From NCBI GenBank assembly GCA_021792795.1, contig JAJYUB010000002.1:101164-165163 (forward strand): DNA of 64,000 nt. The letters run 5' to 3'. Positions 45,459 to 52,622 of the stretch are shown one piece after another. The DNA comes from Acidobacteriota bacterium (GTDB taxonomy: Bacteria; Acidobacteriota; Terriglobia; Terriglobales; Acidobacteriaceae). Positions within the stretch are counted from its first letter, which is position 1; the number at the start of each line of letters is the position of its first letter. Below the pieces are notes generated by a model. That model was not told the origin of the DNA and ran no database searches. It was given only the letters and a program-made list of their open reading frames with translations. The position numbers were made by a program, and so were the translations under genes.

Positions 45459-45896
45459 ATGTTCAAGAAAATTGCAGTGGCATTCGATGAGTCGCCCGAG
45501 GCGGCGCGGGCCTTTCATTCCGCGTTGGAATTGGCCAAGCTTGCCGCGGCGGAACTGACCCTTATTACCGTGGTTGAAAACCTGCCTGCCTACATCAGCT
45601 ATGTGTCGGCCATCGCTCCGGATGTGCCCGTCTTGCTGCAAAACGAGAGGCACGCTTTCTATGCGGACCTGCATCGGAAGGCCCGGAAAACTGCCGAACA
45701 GGCCGGCATTACGATCCATTCCAAGATAAGCGAAGGCAGCGAGATAGAAGGATTGCTTAAACTGATAGATGATGTTTGTCCCGACCTCTTGATGATTGGG
45801 CTCCGGCGAGAGCCGGGAGGATTGAGCGGATACCTGGGCGGCACGGCGCATCGGCTGGCATTGCACGCAAAATGTGACATCCTTGGGATTCGGTAG
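45459..45896 (+). CDS. Single-domain universal stress protein
   Basis: A 145-aa UspA-family protein. It begins MFKKIAVAFDESPEAARAF and has the C-terminal nucleotide motif region GLRREPGGLSGYLGGTAHRL. The long inverted repeat immediately upstream could control its expression. It is only distantly similar to the two-domain Usp at 26650. Confidence 0.88.
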   Translation: MFKKIAVAFDESPEAARAFHSALELAKLAAAELTLITVVENLPAYISYVSAIAPDVPVLLQNERHAFYADLHRKARKTAEQAGITIHSKISEGSEIEGLLKLIDDVCPDLLMIGLRREPGGLSGYLGGTAHRLALHAKCDILGIR

Positions 45897-46057
45897 GGGC
45901 CCTTCCAGCCGTGAGCACCTTCCACCAACGCCGAGGATGCGAAGGCTGAAGAGCAGCGAAAAGCCGGGCTGGAACGGAAACGCCTTTTCTCTGGTCCTGC
46001 CAGGCCAACAAAACCCATCCAAATCCAGGCAATCATAGCGGTCCCGGTCACGATTCC

Positions 46058-46123
46058 CGCTTCCACGCATCCAGGCCCGTGCGCGGTTCAACCCCACTCA
46101 AGCCGAAAGAAGGCTTGAATGGG
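46058..46123. repeat. Family B repeat, copy 1
   Basis: CGCTTCCACGCATCCAG at 46058-46074 recurs exactly at 48800-48816. The hairpin CCCACTCAAGCC (46093-46104) with GGCTTGAATGGG (46112-46123) recurs at 48864-48894 and, with slight change, at 50555-50585. The start of the histidine-kinase remnant overlaps its end. Confidence 0.75.
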
Positions 46124-46310
46124 CCACCCACCCTTCTACACGACGAAGGAAGTGAGCGGGACTGGCCTGGGCTTGTGGACCTCTCATGGAATTGCGTTGC
46201 GGCATAACGGGTCACTGACGCTACGGAGCAGTGACAAGCCGGGATTGGCTGGAAATGTATTCAGCCTGTTTCTGCCGAATGAAAAGAATCCTGCAAAGCC
46301 GGCAGAATAA
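46119..46310 (+). pseudogene. Remnant of a histidine kinase (end of the ATPase domain)
   Basis: The encoded peptide PFYTTKEVSGTGLGLWTSHG ... FSLFLP is the G2-box end of a HATPase_c domain, which in intact kinases follows hundreds of residues including the phosphorylated His. Here nothing kinase-like lies upstream; the fragment begins at the end of the family B repeat, which seems to mark the deletion or insertion junction. A response regulator gene lies 61 bases downstream in the opposite orientation and may be the former partner. Confidence 0.75.
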
Positions 46311-46371
46311 CCGGAAATGCCGACCATTATGTCTGCCACTGTTTTTCACGGATCAAGAGAGGATGGAACGA

Positions 46372-46980
46372 TCAACCGTTCGGCAGCACAAGGCTCGCGG
46401 TTCCGTCCCTGGACTTTTGTTCCCCGATGATCTCAAAACGCACACCACAGCCGCAGAAATCGCACTCCGCCTCATGGACGCCTTTTGCGGCGTCTGAAAC
46501 GGGAAAGGTACGCAAGCACTCCGAGCACGTGACGGCGATGGTGCCTTTATCGTTCTTGGCCCACACTGCAGCCTGGTTGGGCTTGCCCGTCTTAGGACGG
46601 GTTGGAAGTTCATGCAGCAAATCTATGATTTTCTCGAAGAGCTGTTTGGGGTTGTATCCGCCCTTGGGGAAAAAGGCGTCCGCAAGCACGCTTTCGGGCA
46701 CGGACAGGCCAGAGAATTCTCCTGAAATCACAATGACCGGGATCATTGGGAATCGTCGGCGCACGACTGAAAGGAACTCGAACCCATTCATGTTCGGCAT
46801 TTGCAGGTCGGAAATGATAATGTCCGGCAGCGACTGCTTGAGTGCCGCTAAACCCTCAAACCCATCTTCCGCCCCGCGCACTTCATAGCCTTGGGCTCCG
46901 AGCAACAATTTCCCAAGCTCTCGCAAACTCGGTTCATCGTCAACGATCAATATTCTGTATGGAAATGGATTGGCGGGCAA
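46372..46980 (-). CDS. Response regulator with C-terminal zinc-ribbon-like tail
   Basis: A 202-aa protein. The receiver domain (about 8-125) has the acidic pair D14/D15, phospho-acceptor D58, and Lys 106 in FFPKGG. After a Pro-rich linker, the tail (about 140-190) has VTCSECLRTFPV and CDFCGCGVRFE, two Cys pairs fit for zinc. There is no recognised output domain such as HTH. No histidine kinase is intact nearby. Confidence 0.85.
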   Translation of the reverse strand: MPANPFPYRILIVDDEPSLRELGKLLLGAQGYEVRGAEDGFEGLAALKQSLPDIIISDLQMPNMNGFEFLSVVRRRFPMIPVIVISGEFSGLSVPESVLADAFFPKGGYNPKQLFEKIIDLLHELPTRPKTGKPNQAAVWAKNDKGTIAVTCSECLRTFPVSDAAKGVHEAECDFCGCGVRFEIIGEQKSRDGTASLVLPNG

Positions 46981-47615
46981 CGTCCACCTACTTTAAGGTT
47001 AACGGAGATTATATCGCCTGGTAAGTGCGCCGGGAAGGGACCGTGGACCCAACCGACATTCATGCCGAGATCGGCCAGTGTTCAGCGATCCGCTGAATAT
47101 TGGGTTGAAGCCGACTTCAAATGGCGAGACGCGGGCCCAGCGGGGAATGATTAGCGAAGTTCCGGCAAAGCGGTGTATCAAGCAAGTTCGACGCCGATTT
47201 CCGCGCCTGCGTGCCCGAACTTGCCGCGAACTAGACCTTACGCGGCCTGCGAAACCGTAACTTCTCTGCCTCCTCAGCAGAATCTGTGGGTTTGAAATGG
47301 AAGAAGGCAAGCGAGCATCCTGCGAAGTATCACCAGCTAACCGATTTTGTTTCAATTGATTGCATGAATACATCAACAGATTAAGAATCAAGTACGTCGG
47401 GACTTTCTTCCGGTCACCAGTTCCGCTGTAGAGCCTGCAAAGTTAACCTTCGCCGCAGGCGCGGTGTGAAAAGTGGAAATCCCGCCCCTCTTGCGGGATT
47501 TCCAAGCGCAGCGCCTTTTCCACCGCCTCTTCACCCACAAATACTGCTATAGAACCACTTCTCTATTCGACCGAGGATTGTGGCTAGTCCAATCAAGTAA
47601 CTTAGGCGGCCAATC
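46981..47615. other. 635-bp intergenic region with one hairpin
   Basis: No credible coding frame. A hairpin of 11 pairs, GGAAATCCCGC at 47475-47485 with GCGGGATTTCC at 47493-47503, is the only clear structure. It lies downstream of the phosphofructokinase stop and could end its transcript, although no strong T run follows on that strand. Confidence 0.5.
47475..47503. terminator. Hairpin downstream of phosphofructokinase
   Basis: Perfect 11-bp stem GGAAATCCCGC/GCGGGATTTCC with a seven-base loop, 113 bases past the pfkA stop on the minus strand. It has no clear U tract, so terminator function is tentative. Confidence 0.4.
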
Positions 47616-48746
47616 TTAATCGCCAAGACAGGTCGCCACCCTGCGAGCTGCTTGCACCCACGAATGATCAGGCGGCACCAAGTTGAGTTTGCCTGCCACT
47701 TGATCCAGCGGCACGGGTTCGGTGCCGTGGCCGCGCGCCGCCACCATCACGCCAAACTCCCCCTTGTCGATGAGATCGGCGCAAGCACTCCCCAGACGCG
47801 TGGCGAGAATGCGGTCCTCCGCGCAGGGCGCACCACCGCGCTGCACATAGCCGAGGATGGTCACGCGGGACTCAAGATGGGTCAGTTCCTCAAGCTGGGT
47901 GGCCAAACGCAAGGTGTTGCCCTGGTGTCGAGTTTCAAGAGCGGCGATCTCGCGCTTGGCCTCAAGTTTCTCGTTCAGGGTCTTGGCCCGTTTGAGCGTC
48001 TTTTCGGCAATTTCAAAGACGAGCGCATCGTTCCGGCTCATCGCGCCTTCGGCCACGGCCACAATGCTGAAGTTGCTGCCTCGCTTGCTGCGTCGACCGA
48101 TGGCCTCGGCAATCTTCTCCACGTCGTAGGGAATTTCCGGGATGAGAATGACGTCCGCCCCGCCCGCCAGTCCCGCGCCCAGCGTGAGCCATCCGGCGCG
48201 ATGTCCCATAATCTCAGCCACGATGATGCGATGATGGCTGTGGGCGGTGCTGTGCAGGCGATCGATGGCGTCGGTGGCAATACCCAAGGCTGTGGCATAA
48301 CCAAACGTGGCATCGGTCATGGCCACATCGTTGTCGATGGTCTTGGGCAATGTGATGACGTGAATGCCAGCCTGGTGTAAACGGAATGCGTTCTTCTGCG
48401 TACCGCCTCCTCCGAGGCAGACCAGACAATCGATGCCCCATTTTTTGAGGTTGGCTTTGATGACGCCCGTCATGTCCTTCGCGCGTCCGTCGATGACCAT
48501 GCGGTGCGGCTTGTCGCGGCTGGTGCCGAGAATGGTGCCCCCGATGGTTAGAATTCCGGAAAGAGCGGAGTGATCCAGATCGATCCGCCGATTCTCGACA
48601 ACGCCGCGAAAGCCGTCGCGAAATCCAACGACTTCCATGCCGTAGTAGCCGTGGGCGGTCTTGCCGACGCCGCGGATGGCGGCATTCAGCCCGGGGCTGT
48701 CGCCACCGGCGGTGAGGATGCCGATCCGCTTGATCTTCCTGGCCAT
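47616..48746 (-). CDS. pfkA: 6-phosphofructokinase, GGGGT variant
   Basis: A 376-aa phosphofructokinase. The N-terminal nucleotide site is [18 protein letters not shown]. The active-site motif is PKTIDNDV, where Lys replaces the Gly of E. coli PfkA, a feature of PPi-type and group III enzymes. The GGDGS/GGDDS loop that selects ATP or PPi reads LGGGGTQKN, so the usual Mg-binding Asp is Gly. The GHRAGWL and PEIPYD segments are intact. The phosphoryl donor cannot be assigned from this. Confidence 0.9.
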   Translation of the reverse strand: MARKIKRIGILTAGGDSPGLNAAIRGVGKTAHGYYGMEVVGFRDGFRGVVENRRIDLDHSALSGILTIGGTILGTSRDKPHRMVIDGRAKDMTGVIKANLKKWGIDCLVCLGGGGTQKNAFRLHQAGIHVITLPKTIDNDVAMTDATFGYATALGIATDAIDRLHSTAHSHHRIIVAEIMGHRAGWLTLGAGLAGGADVILIPEIPYDVEKIAEAIGRRSKRGSNFSIVAVAEGAMSRNDALVFEIAEKTLKRAKTLNEKLEAKREIAALETRHQGNTLRLATQLEELTHLESRVTILGYVQRGGAPCAEDRILATRLGSACADLIDKGEFGVMVAARGHGTEPVPLDQVAGKLNLVPPDHSWVQAARRVATCLGD

Positions 48747-48799
48747 TGGATAACATTACCAGATGCAGCGCGGTACCTTGCGGGCCAAGGCCACGCGTT

Positions 48800-48894
48800 C
48801 CGCTTCCACGCATCCAGACCCGCGCGCGGGAGCCGCGGACCGGGAATGACAATACTGTTCAACCCCACTCAAGCCAAAAGAAGGCTTGAATGGG
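48800..48894. repeat. Family B repeat, copy 2
   Basis: CGCTTCCACGCATCCAG at 48800-48816 matches copy 1. The CCCACTCAAGCC/GGCTTGAATGGG hairpin is at 48864-48894. Copy 2 has about 30 extra bases between the two parts compared with copy 1. Confidence 0.75.
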
Positions 48895-48944
48895 CCACCC
48901 GCCACCCGCCGCTTCCTCACAGCGCTGGGCCTTCCGACAATCGG

Positions 48945-50393
48945 TTACGGCTGGTACCACCAGAGGTCGTTGAGGTAGCCAGTCGTCCCGGCGGCTGTGC
49001 CGACACCCACGCCACCAAAGAGCCAGAGATTCGTGTGGCCAGTGTCTATCCAGCTAACGGAACCGAACCTCGCGCCCGGAACATTGCTCGCAGAGGTGAC
49101 GTTCAAAGTGCCATAGATGGATACAGCATCTTCCGTGTTGCTTCCGTTCACCCATGTCCACTGCTTGCTCGTTGGATTGAACTCCCACAGGTCGTTGAAA
49201 TAGCCCTGCGCTCCAGTCGAATCGCCACTACCTCCATCGTAACCGCCGAAGAGCCAAAGGTTGTTGCTGGCGTCCCTCCAACTGACAGAATAGCTTCGCG
49301 CGCCAGGAACGTTGCCGGCAGACGGGGTGCCCATTGTCCCGTAGACGCCCAACGCATTCGCATTCTGGGACCCGCTCATCCATGTCCACTGCTGGCTCGT
49401 CGGATTGAATTCCCACAGGTCGTTGAGATAGCCCTGCGCTCCGGTCGAGTCATGACCGGCGCCCCCAAAGAGCCAAAGGTTGCCGCTCAAGTCCGTCCAA
49501 CTGACAGAGCTGTTTCGCGCGCCAGGAACGTTGCCGGCAGCCGGGGCGCCTATCGTGCCGTAGACGCCCAACGCATTCGCCTTCTGGGACCCGCTGACCC
49601 ATGTCCACTGCTTGCTCGTCGGCTTGAACTCCCACAGGTCGTTGAGACCGCCCTGCGCCCCGATCGAGTCAAAACCGGCACCCCCAAAGAGCCAAAGGTT
49701 GCCGCTCAAGTCCGTCCAACTGACAGAGCTGTTTCGCGCGCCAGGAACGTTGCCGGCAGCCGGGGCGCCTATGGCACCGTAGACGCCCAACGCATTCGCC
49801 TTCTGGGACCCGCTAACCCATGTCCACTGCTTGCTCGTCGGATTGAACTCCCACAAGTCGTTGAGACCGCCCTGCGCTCCGGTCGAGTCAAAACCGTAGC
49901 CCCCAAAGAGCCAGAAGTTGCCGCTCAAGTCTGTCCAACTGACAGAGCTGTTTCGCGCGCCTGGAACGTTGCCGGCAGCCGGGGTACCCATCGTGCCGTA
50001 GACGCCCGATGCATTCGCATTCTGGGAGCCGCTGACCCATGTCCACTGCTTGCTCGTCGGATTGAACTCCCACAAGTCGTTGAAATCGCTATTCAGCCCG
50101 ACTGCGCCAGAATCCACTCCTCCAAAAAGCCAGAAGTTGTTGTTGCTGTCCGTCCAGCTAACGGCGCTGGCTCTCGATCCGGGCAAATTGCTGGCAGAGG
50201 CCGAGCCGAGCGTACCGTAAACACCGACCGCACCCGCGGTGTTGCTCCCGCTCATCCACGTCCACTGATTGGCCTTGACATTGACGTTGCTGCCTGGACC
50301 GGGACCACTGGGTACGCAAGCAGTAAGGGCAAGAATAAGCGTGGAGGGGAGAATGGCGCGCCAATTCGAAACAGAGTCTCTCCGGAAGGTCAT
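48945..50393 (-). CDS. Kelch-repeat lipoprotein
   Basis: A 482-aa predicted lipoprotein. The signal peptide ends in ALTAC (lipid-modified Cys at about 26), and AAAGGA lies upstream of the ATG at 50393. The rest is a series of about seven near-identical Kelch units of roughly 65-70 residues. Each holds NLWLFGGxxxDSTGAQG, LNDLWEFNPTSKQWTW and VSGSQ, and forms a beta-propeller. The middle units are almost identical at the DNA level, so the array probably gains and loses units. Its surface partner is unknown. Confidence 0.88.
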   Translation of the reverse strand: MTFRRDSVSNWRAILPSTLILALTACVPSGPGPGSNVNVKANQWTWMSGSNTAGAVGVYGTLGSASASNLPGSRASAVSWTDSNNNFWLFGGVDSGAVGLNSDFNDLWEFNPTSKQWTWVSGSQNANASGVYGTMGTPAAGNVPGARNSSVSWTDLSGNFWLFGGYGFDSTGAQGGLNDLWEFNPTSKQWTWVSGSQKANALGVYGAIGAPAAGNVPGARNSSVSWTDLSGNLWLFGGAGFDSIGAQGGLNDLWEFKPTSKQWTWVSGSQKANALGVYGTIGAPAAGNVPGARNSSVSWTDLSGNLWLFGGAGHDSTGAQGYLNDLWEFNPTSQQWTWMSGSQNANALGVYGTMGTPSAGNVPGARSYSVSWRDASNNLWLFGGYDGGSGDSTGAQGYFNDLWEFNPTSKQWTWVNGSNTEDAVSIYGTLNVTSASNVPGARFGSVSWIDTGHTNLWLFGGVGVGTAAGTTGYLNDLWWYQP

Positions 50394-50554
50394 CGTGTGT
50401 CCTTTCAACATGAGCCATGGGTTATACGCGAGCCTAAAGCTTACATCCATCCTGGAGGCATGGGCAAAGACATTTGCGCGCGGACTAGACTCAGGCCATG
50501 CTCGCGGAACATGCTGAGTTAACCCGGGAACACCTATTCAGAATTGGCTGGTAT

Positions 50555-50585
50555 CCCATTCAAGCCGCACTTTGGCTTGAATGGG
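50555..50585. repeat. Family B repeat, copy 3 (hairpin only)
   Basis: CCCATTCAAGCC at 50555-50566 pairs with GGCTTGAATGGG at 50574-50585; the neighbouring GGGGTTGAA reads as the reverse of TTCAACCCC seen at the other copies, so this copy is inverted. Confidence 0.7.
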
Positions 50586-50730
50586 GTTGAACAGCCGTGT
50601 TGCCGCGACCGAAAGGGCGCACCATAACGCATGAATCTACACGACCGCAGCGACAGGGGAATCAAGGAGGTTTGCGAACATTCCTTTGGCAAAGGCCTGG
50701 CAGCCAGTGCTCGATCACATTTTGGTGAGG

Positions 50731-50746
50731 CGTGATATGTATCACT
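50731..50746. promoter_or_regulatory. CRP/FNR-family operator candidate upstream of the tetraheme cytochrome
   Basis: GTGATATGTATCAC at 50732-50745 (GTGA-N6-TCAC), 57 bases before the GTG start of the cytochrome. Confidence 0.5.
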
Positions 50747-50801
50747 GATCGGCAGGCATCGCCGGTTTGATACTGGGACGCAGTACTCAGGAGGTTTGTC
50801 C

Positions 50802-51206
50802 GTGAATCGTTTCCGTGCGCGCATGTTCGGTCTTACCCTGTTCTTTTTTCTCTTTTTGGCTATTGCCGTCCAACCTGCCATTGCCCAGCAGGACCAAGCC
50901 CCGCATGTGTACCATCGGGGGATTCCAGCCGGGGATACCTGTTCCACCTGCCACAAGGCGATTTATGACCAATGGAAAGCCAGCCCGCATGCCGCCAACG
51001 GTATCGAATGCACCGTGTGCCATGGCGAGCCAACATCCAAGGACTTCGCGGGCATGCCGGCGTTAAGCACATGCGACACCTGTCACGGCGATCAGGTGGC
51101 ACAACTGAAGTCCGATCCATTCATGAAAGGCAAGACGTGCGTGAGCTGCCATCAAGCGCACACCTTCGTAGAGCACAAGAAGGCGCCCCCGGCAGGCAAG
51201 CGATAA
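50802..51206 (+). CDS. Periplasmic tetraheme c-type cytochrome
   Basis: A 134-aa protein with a signal peptide (FFFLFLAIAVQPAIAQ) and four heme-binding motifs: CSTCH, CTVCH, CDTCH and CVSCH, plus extra His residues for axial ligation. The GTG start at 50802 has AGGAGG seven bases upstream. It would carry electrons in the periplasm, probably to or from a Tat-exported oxidoreductase whose N-terminus survives as a remnant immediately downstream. Confidence 0.88.
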   Translation: MNRFRARMFGLTLFFFLFLAIAVQPAIAQQDQAPHVYHRGIPAGDTCSTCHKAIYDQWKASPHAANGIECTVCHGEPTSKDFAGMPALSTCDTCHGDQVAQLKSDPFMKGKTCVSCHQAHTFVEHKKAPPAGKR

Positions 51207-51319
51207 CCATTTCCAGGCGTGGCATTCTCAAACTGCTGGCCGGTGCATCCGCGCTCACCGCCCTGGAAATGTGTCATCTCATGCCAAGGGAATGTACGAC
51301 CGGTTGCACTGAAAACTAG
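51203..51319 (+). pseudogene. Decayed Tat-signal leader of an oxidoreductase
   Basis: The frame reads ITISRRGILKLLAGASALTA, a twin-arginine signal, followed by Cys residues (EMCHLMPRECTTGC) and a stop. The codon in the expected start position is ATA at 51203-51205, and it overlaps the cytochrome stop TAA. An original ATGA coupling mutated to ATAA would explain both. The frame ends after 38 codons, so no mature protein is left. Confidence 0.6.
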
Positions 51320-51324
51320 CGATC

Positions 51325-51492
51325 ATGCGCCCGAAGATTCCGCCAAGCACGCGGATGCGCGGCAAGCGCGTTTGCCGCGACTGCGAATCTGAATCTTCCG
51401 GGGCCCCCTCTACCATTTGTCCGTTCTGTTTGGGCAAACGCGGAACCATGCAGTTGCGCAGTTCACTCAATTGGCGTGAATGTCACCCGTAA
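51325..51492 (+). CDS. Possible small zinc-ribbon protein
   Basis: A 55-aa frame starting ATG at 51325 with two Cys pairs, CRDC and CPFC, separated by 12 residues, in a basic protein. The spacing would suit a zinc ribbon. No good ribosome site is seen and it sits in a decayed region, so it may be a chance frame or a fragment. Confidence 0.3.
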   Translation: MRPKIPPSTRMRGKRVCRDCESESSGAPSTICPFCLGKRGTMQLRSSLNWRECHP

Positions 51493-51729
51493 TCCCGATT
51501 TGCGCGATAGCTGCTGGACGTAGACCATCAGGAAGTACCGCCGAATCCACGCTGCTCCTCGGATAGGCCCCATAAAGTCGGCAAGTATTGACGAATCTGC
51601 CAGTCCCCTGAGAACAAACGGATTGTCGCCTGTCGAGAACGGGGGGCAAGGCGTTCAGGGTGCGAATCTGCGCGCGCGGAGGCCAGTGGCGTAGGATTGC
51701 CAGCCGGGGCTCTATGATAGAGGCAGAAT

Positions 51730-52608
51730 ATGGCCAGCCGGTTCAGCAGCGATGTTGCCTTGACCCAGGGGGCGGAGAACGCGCGGTTGGCGGCTGAGGG
51801 AAGCGACGACGACCCGGTGCTGCTGCGCGTCGAGGACCTGCGCAAGGAGTACCGCAGCGGGTCGCAGCCGTTGGTTTTGTTCGACGGACTGAACCTGACG
51901 GTGCGGCAGGGCGAGATGATTGCCATTGTTGGCGAGTCTGGCGCGGGGAAAAGTACTTTGCTGCATTTGCTGGCGGCGCTTGATCGACCCTCTGCCGGTG
52001 ACGTATACTGCGCCTCAACCTGGCTGGGAAAACTGACTGCGGGGCAGGCGGCCACCTTTCGCAATCGCGAGATTGGGTATGTGTGGCAACTGCACTATCT
52101 GTTGCCGGAATTTACGGCGCTGGAGAATGTGGCGATGCCGCTGCTCGCACGGGAAGAACCGAAACCTTCCGCCTTTGCGAAAGCGAAGGAACTGCTTTGC
52201 GAAGTGGGACTGGAAGCCAGAGTGGACCACCTTGCCGGGGAGCTTTCCGGCGGGGAACAACAGCGCGTTTCGCTGGCACGGGCGTTGGTGACGCAACCAC
52301 GCCTGCTGCTGGCCGACGAGCCAACGGGCAACCTCGACAACCGTACGGCCGAAGCCGTGTTTGGCCTGCTGGAACGGCTGCACGCGACGCATCGGCTGAC
52401 CTCCATCCTCGTCACCCACAACATGGAAATTGCAAAACGTTGTGGACGCACGCTCCGGCTGCACGAAGGCCGGCTGCACGAAGTTTGGCTGCGCGCCAGC
52501 GGGTCGGAAGAAGGGTCGCCAGAGGCGTCCACCGCATCTTCTGAAACGCCGGGGCATCCAATTGTTCGTACCGCAATTCCGGGCGCGGACCGCACGGGAA
52601 CGGCATGA
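51730..52608 (+). CDS. lolD: LolD-type lipoprotein-releasing ABC ATPase
   Basis: A 292-aa ATPase. Walker A is GESGAGKST, the Q-loop and LolD-typical segment is YVWQLHYLLPEFTALENV, the signature is LSGGEQQR, and Walker B is LLLADEPTGNLD. An N-terminal extension of about 30 residues and a Pro/Ser/Thr-rich C-terminal tail are unusual. It would energise the LolC/E-type permease encoded at 40740. It is followed by clpC with a 15-base gap. Confidence 0.88.
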   Translation: MASRFSSDVALTQGAENARLAAEGSDDDPVLLRVEDLRKEYRSGSQPLVLFDGLNLTVRQGEMIAIVGESGAGKSTLLHLLAALDRPSAGDVYCASTWLGKLTAGQAATFRNREIGYVWQLHYLLPEFTALENVAMPLLAREEPKPSAFAKAKELLCEVGLEARVDHLAGELSGGEQQRVSLARALVTQPRLLLADEPTGNLDNRTAEAVFGLLERLHATHRLTSILVTHNMEIAKRCGRTLRLHEGRLHEVWLRASGSEEGSPEASTASSETPGHPIVRTAIPGADRTGTA

Positions 52609-52622
52609 GCCAAGGAGGGAAT

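Larger units (their letters stand above)
50394..50801. other. Divergent intergenic region between the Kelch gene and the cytochrome gene
   Basis: 408 bases with no convincing gene. It holds family B copy 3, a GTGA-N6-TCAC operator at 50732 and the strong AGGAGG site of the cytochrome gene at 50789-50794. Confidence 0.6.

Noticed and set aside
48945..50300. Regular repeats suggesting a CRISPR array
   Set aside because: The period is about 210 bases and the repeats encode Kelch blades; no short repeat-spacer pattern exists.
48570..50522. 650-codon plus-strand frame opposite the Kelch gene
   Set aside because: Its apparent repeats are the complement of the Kelch units, and it also crosses the start of the phosphofructokinase gene; no motif of its own.
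51493..51700. Minus-strand frame with a plausible-looking peptide upstream of lolD
   Set aside because: Short, no start site or known motif; no evidence of coding beyond an open frame.
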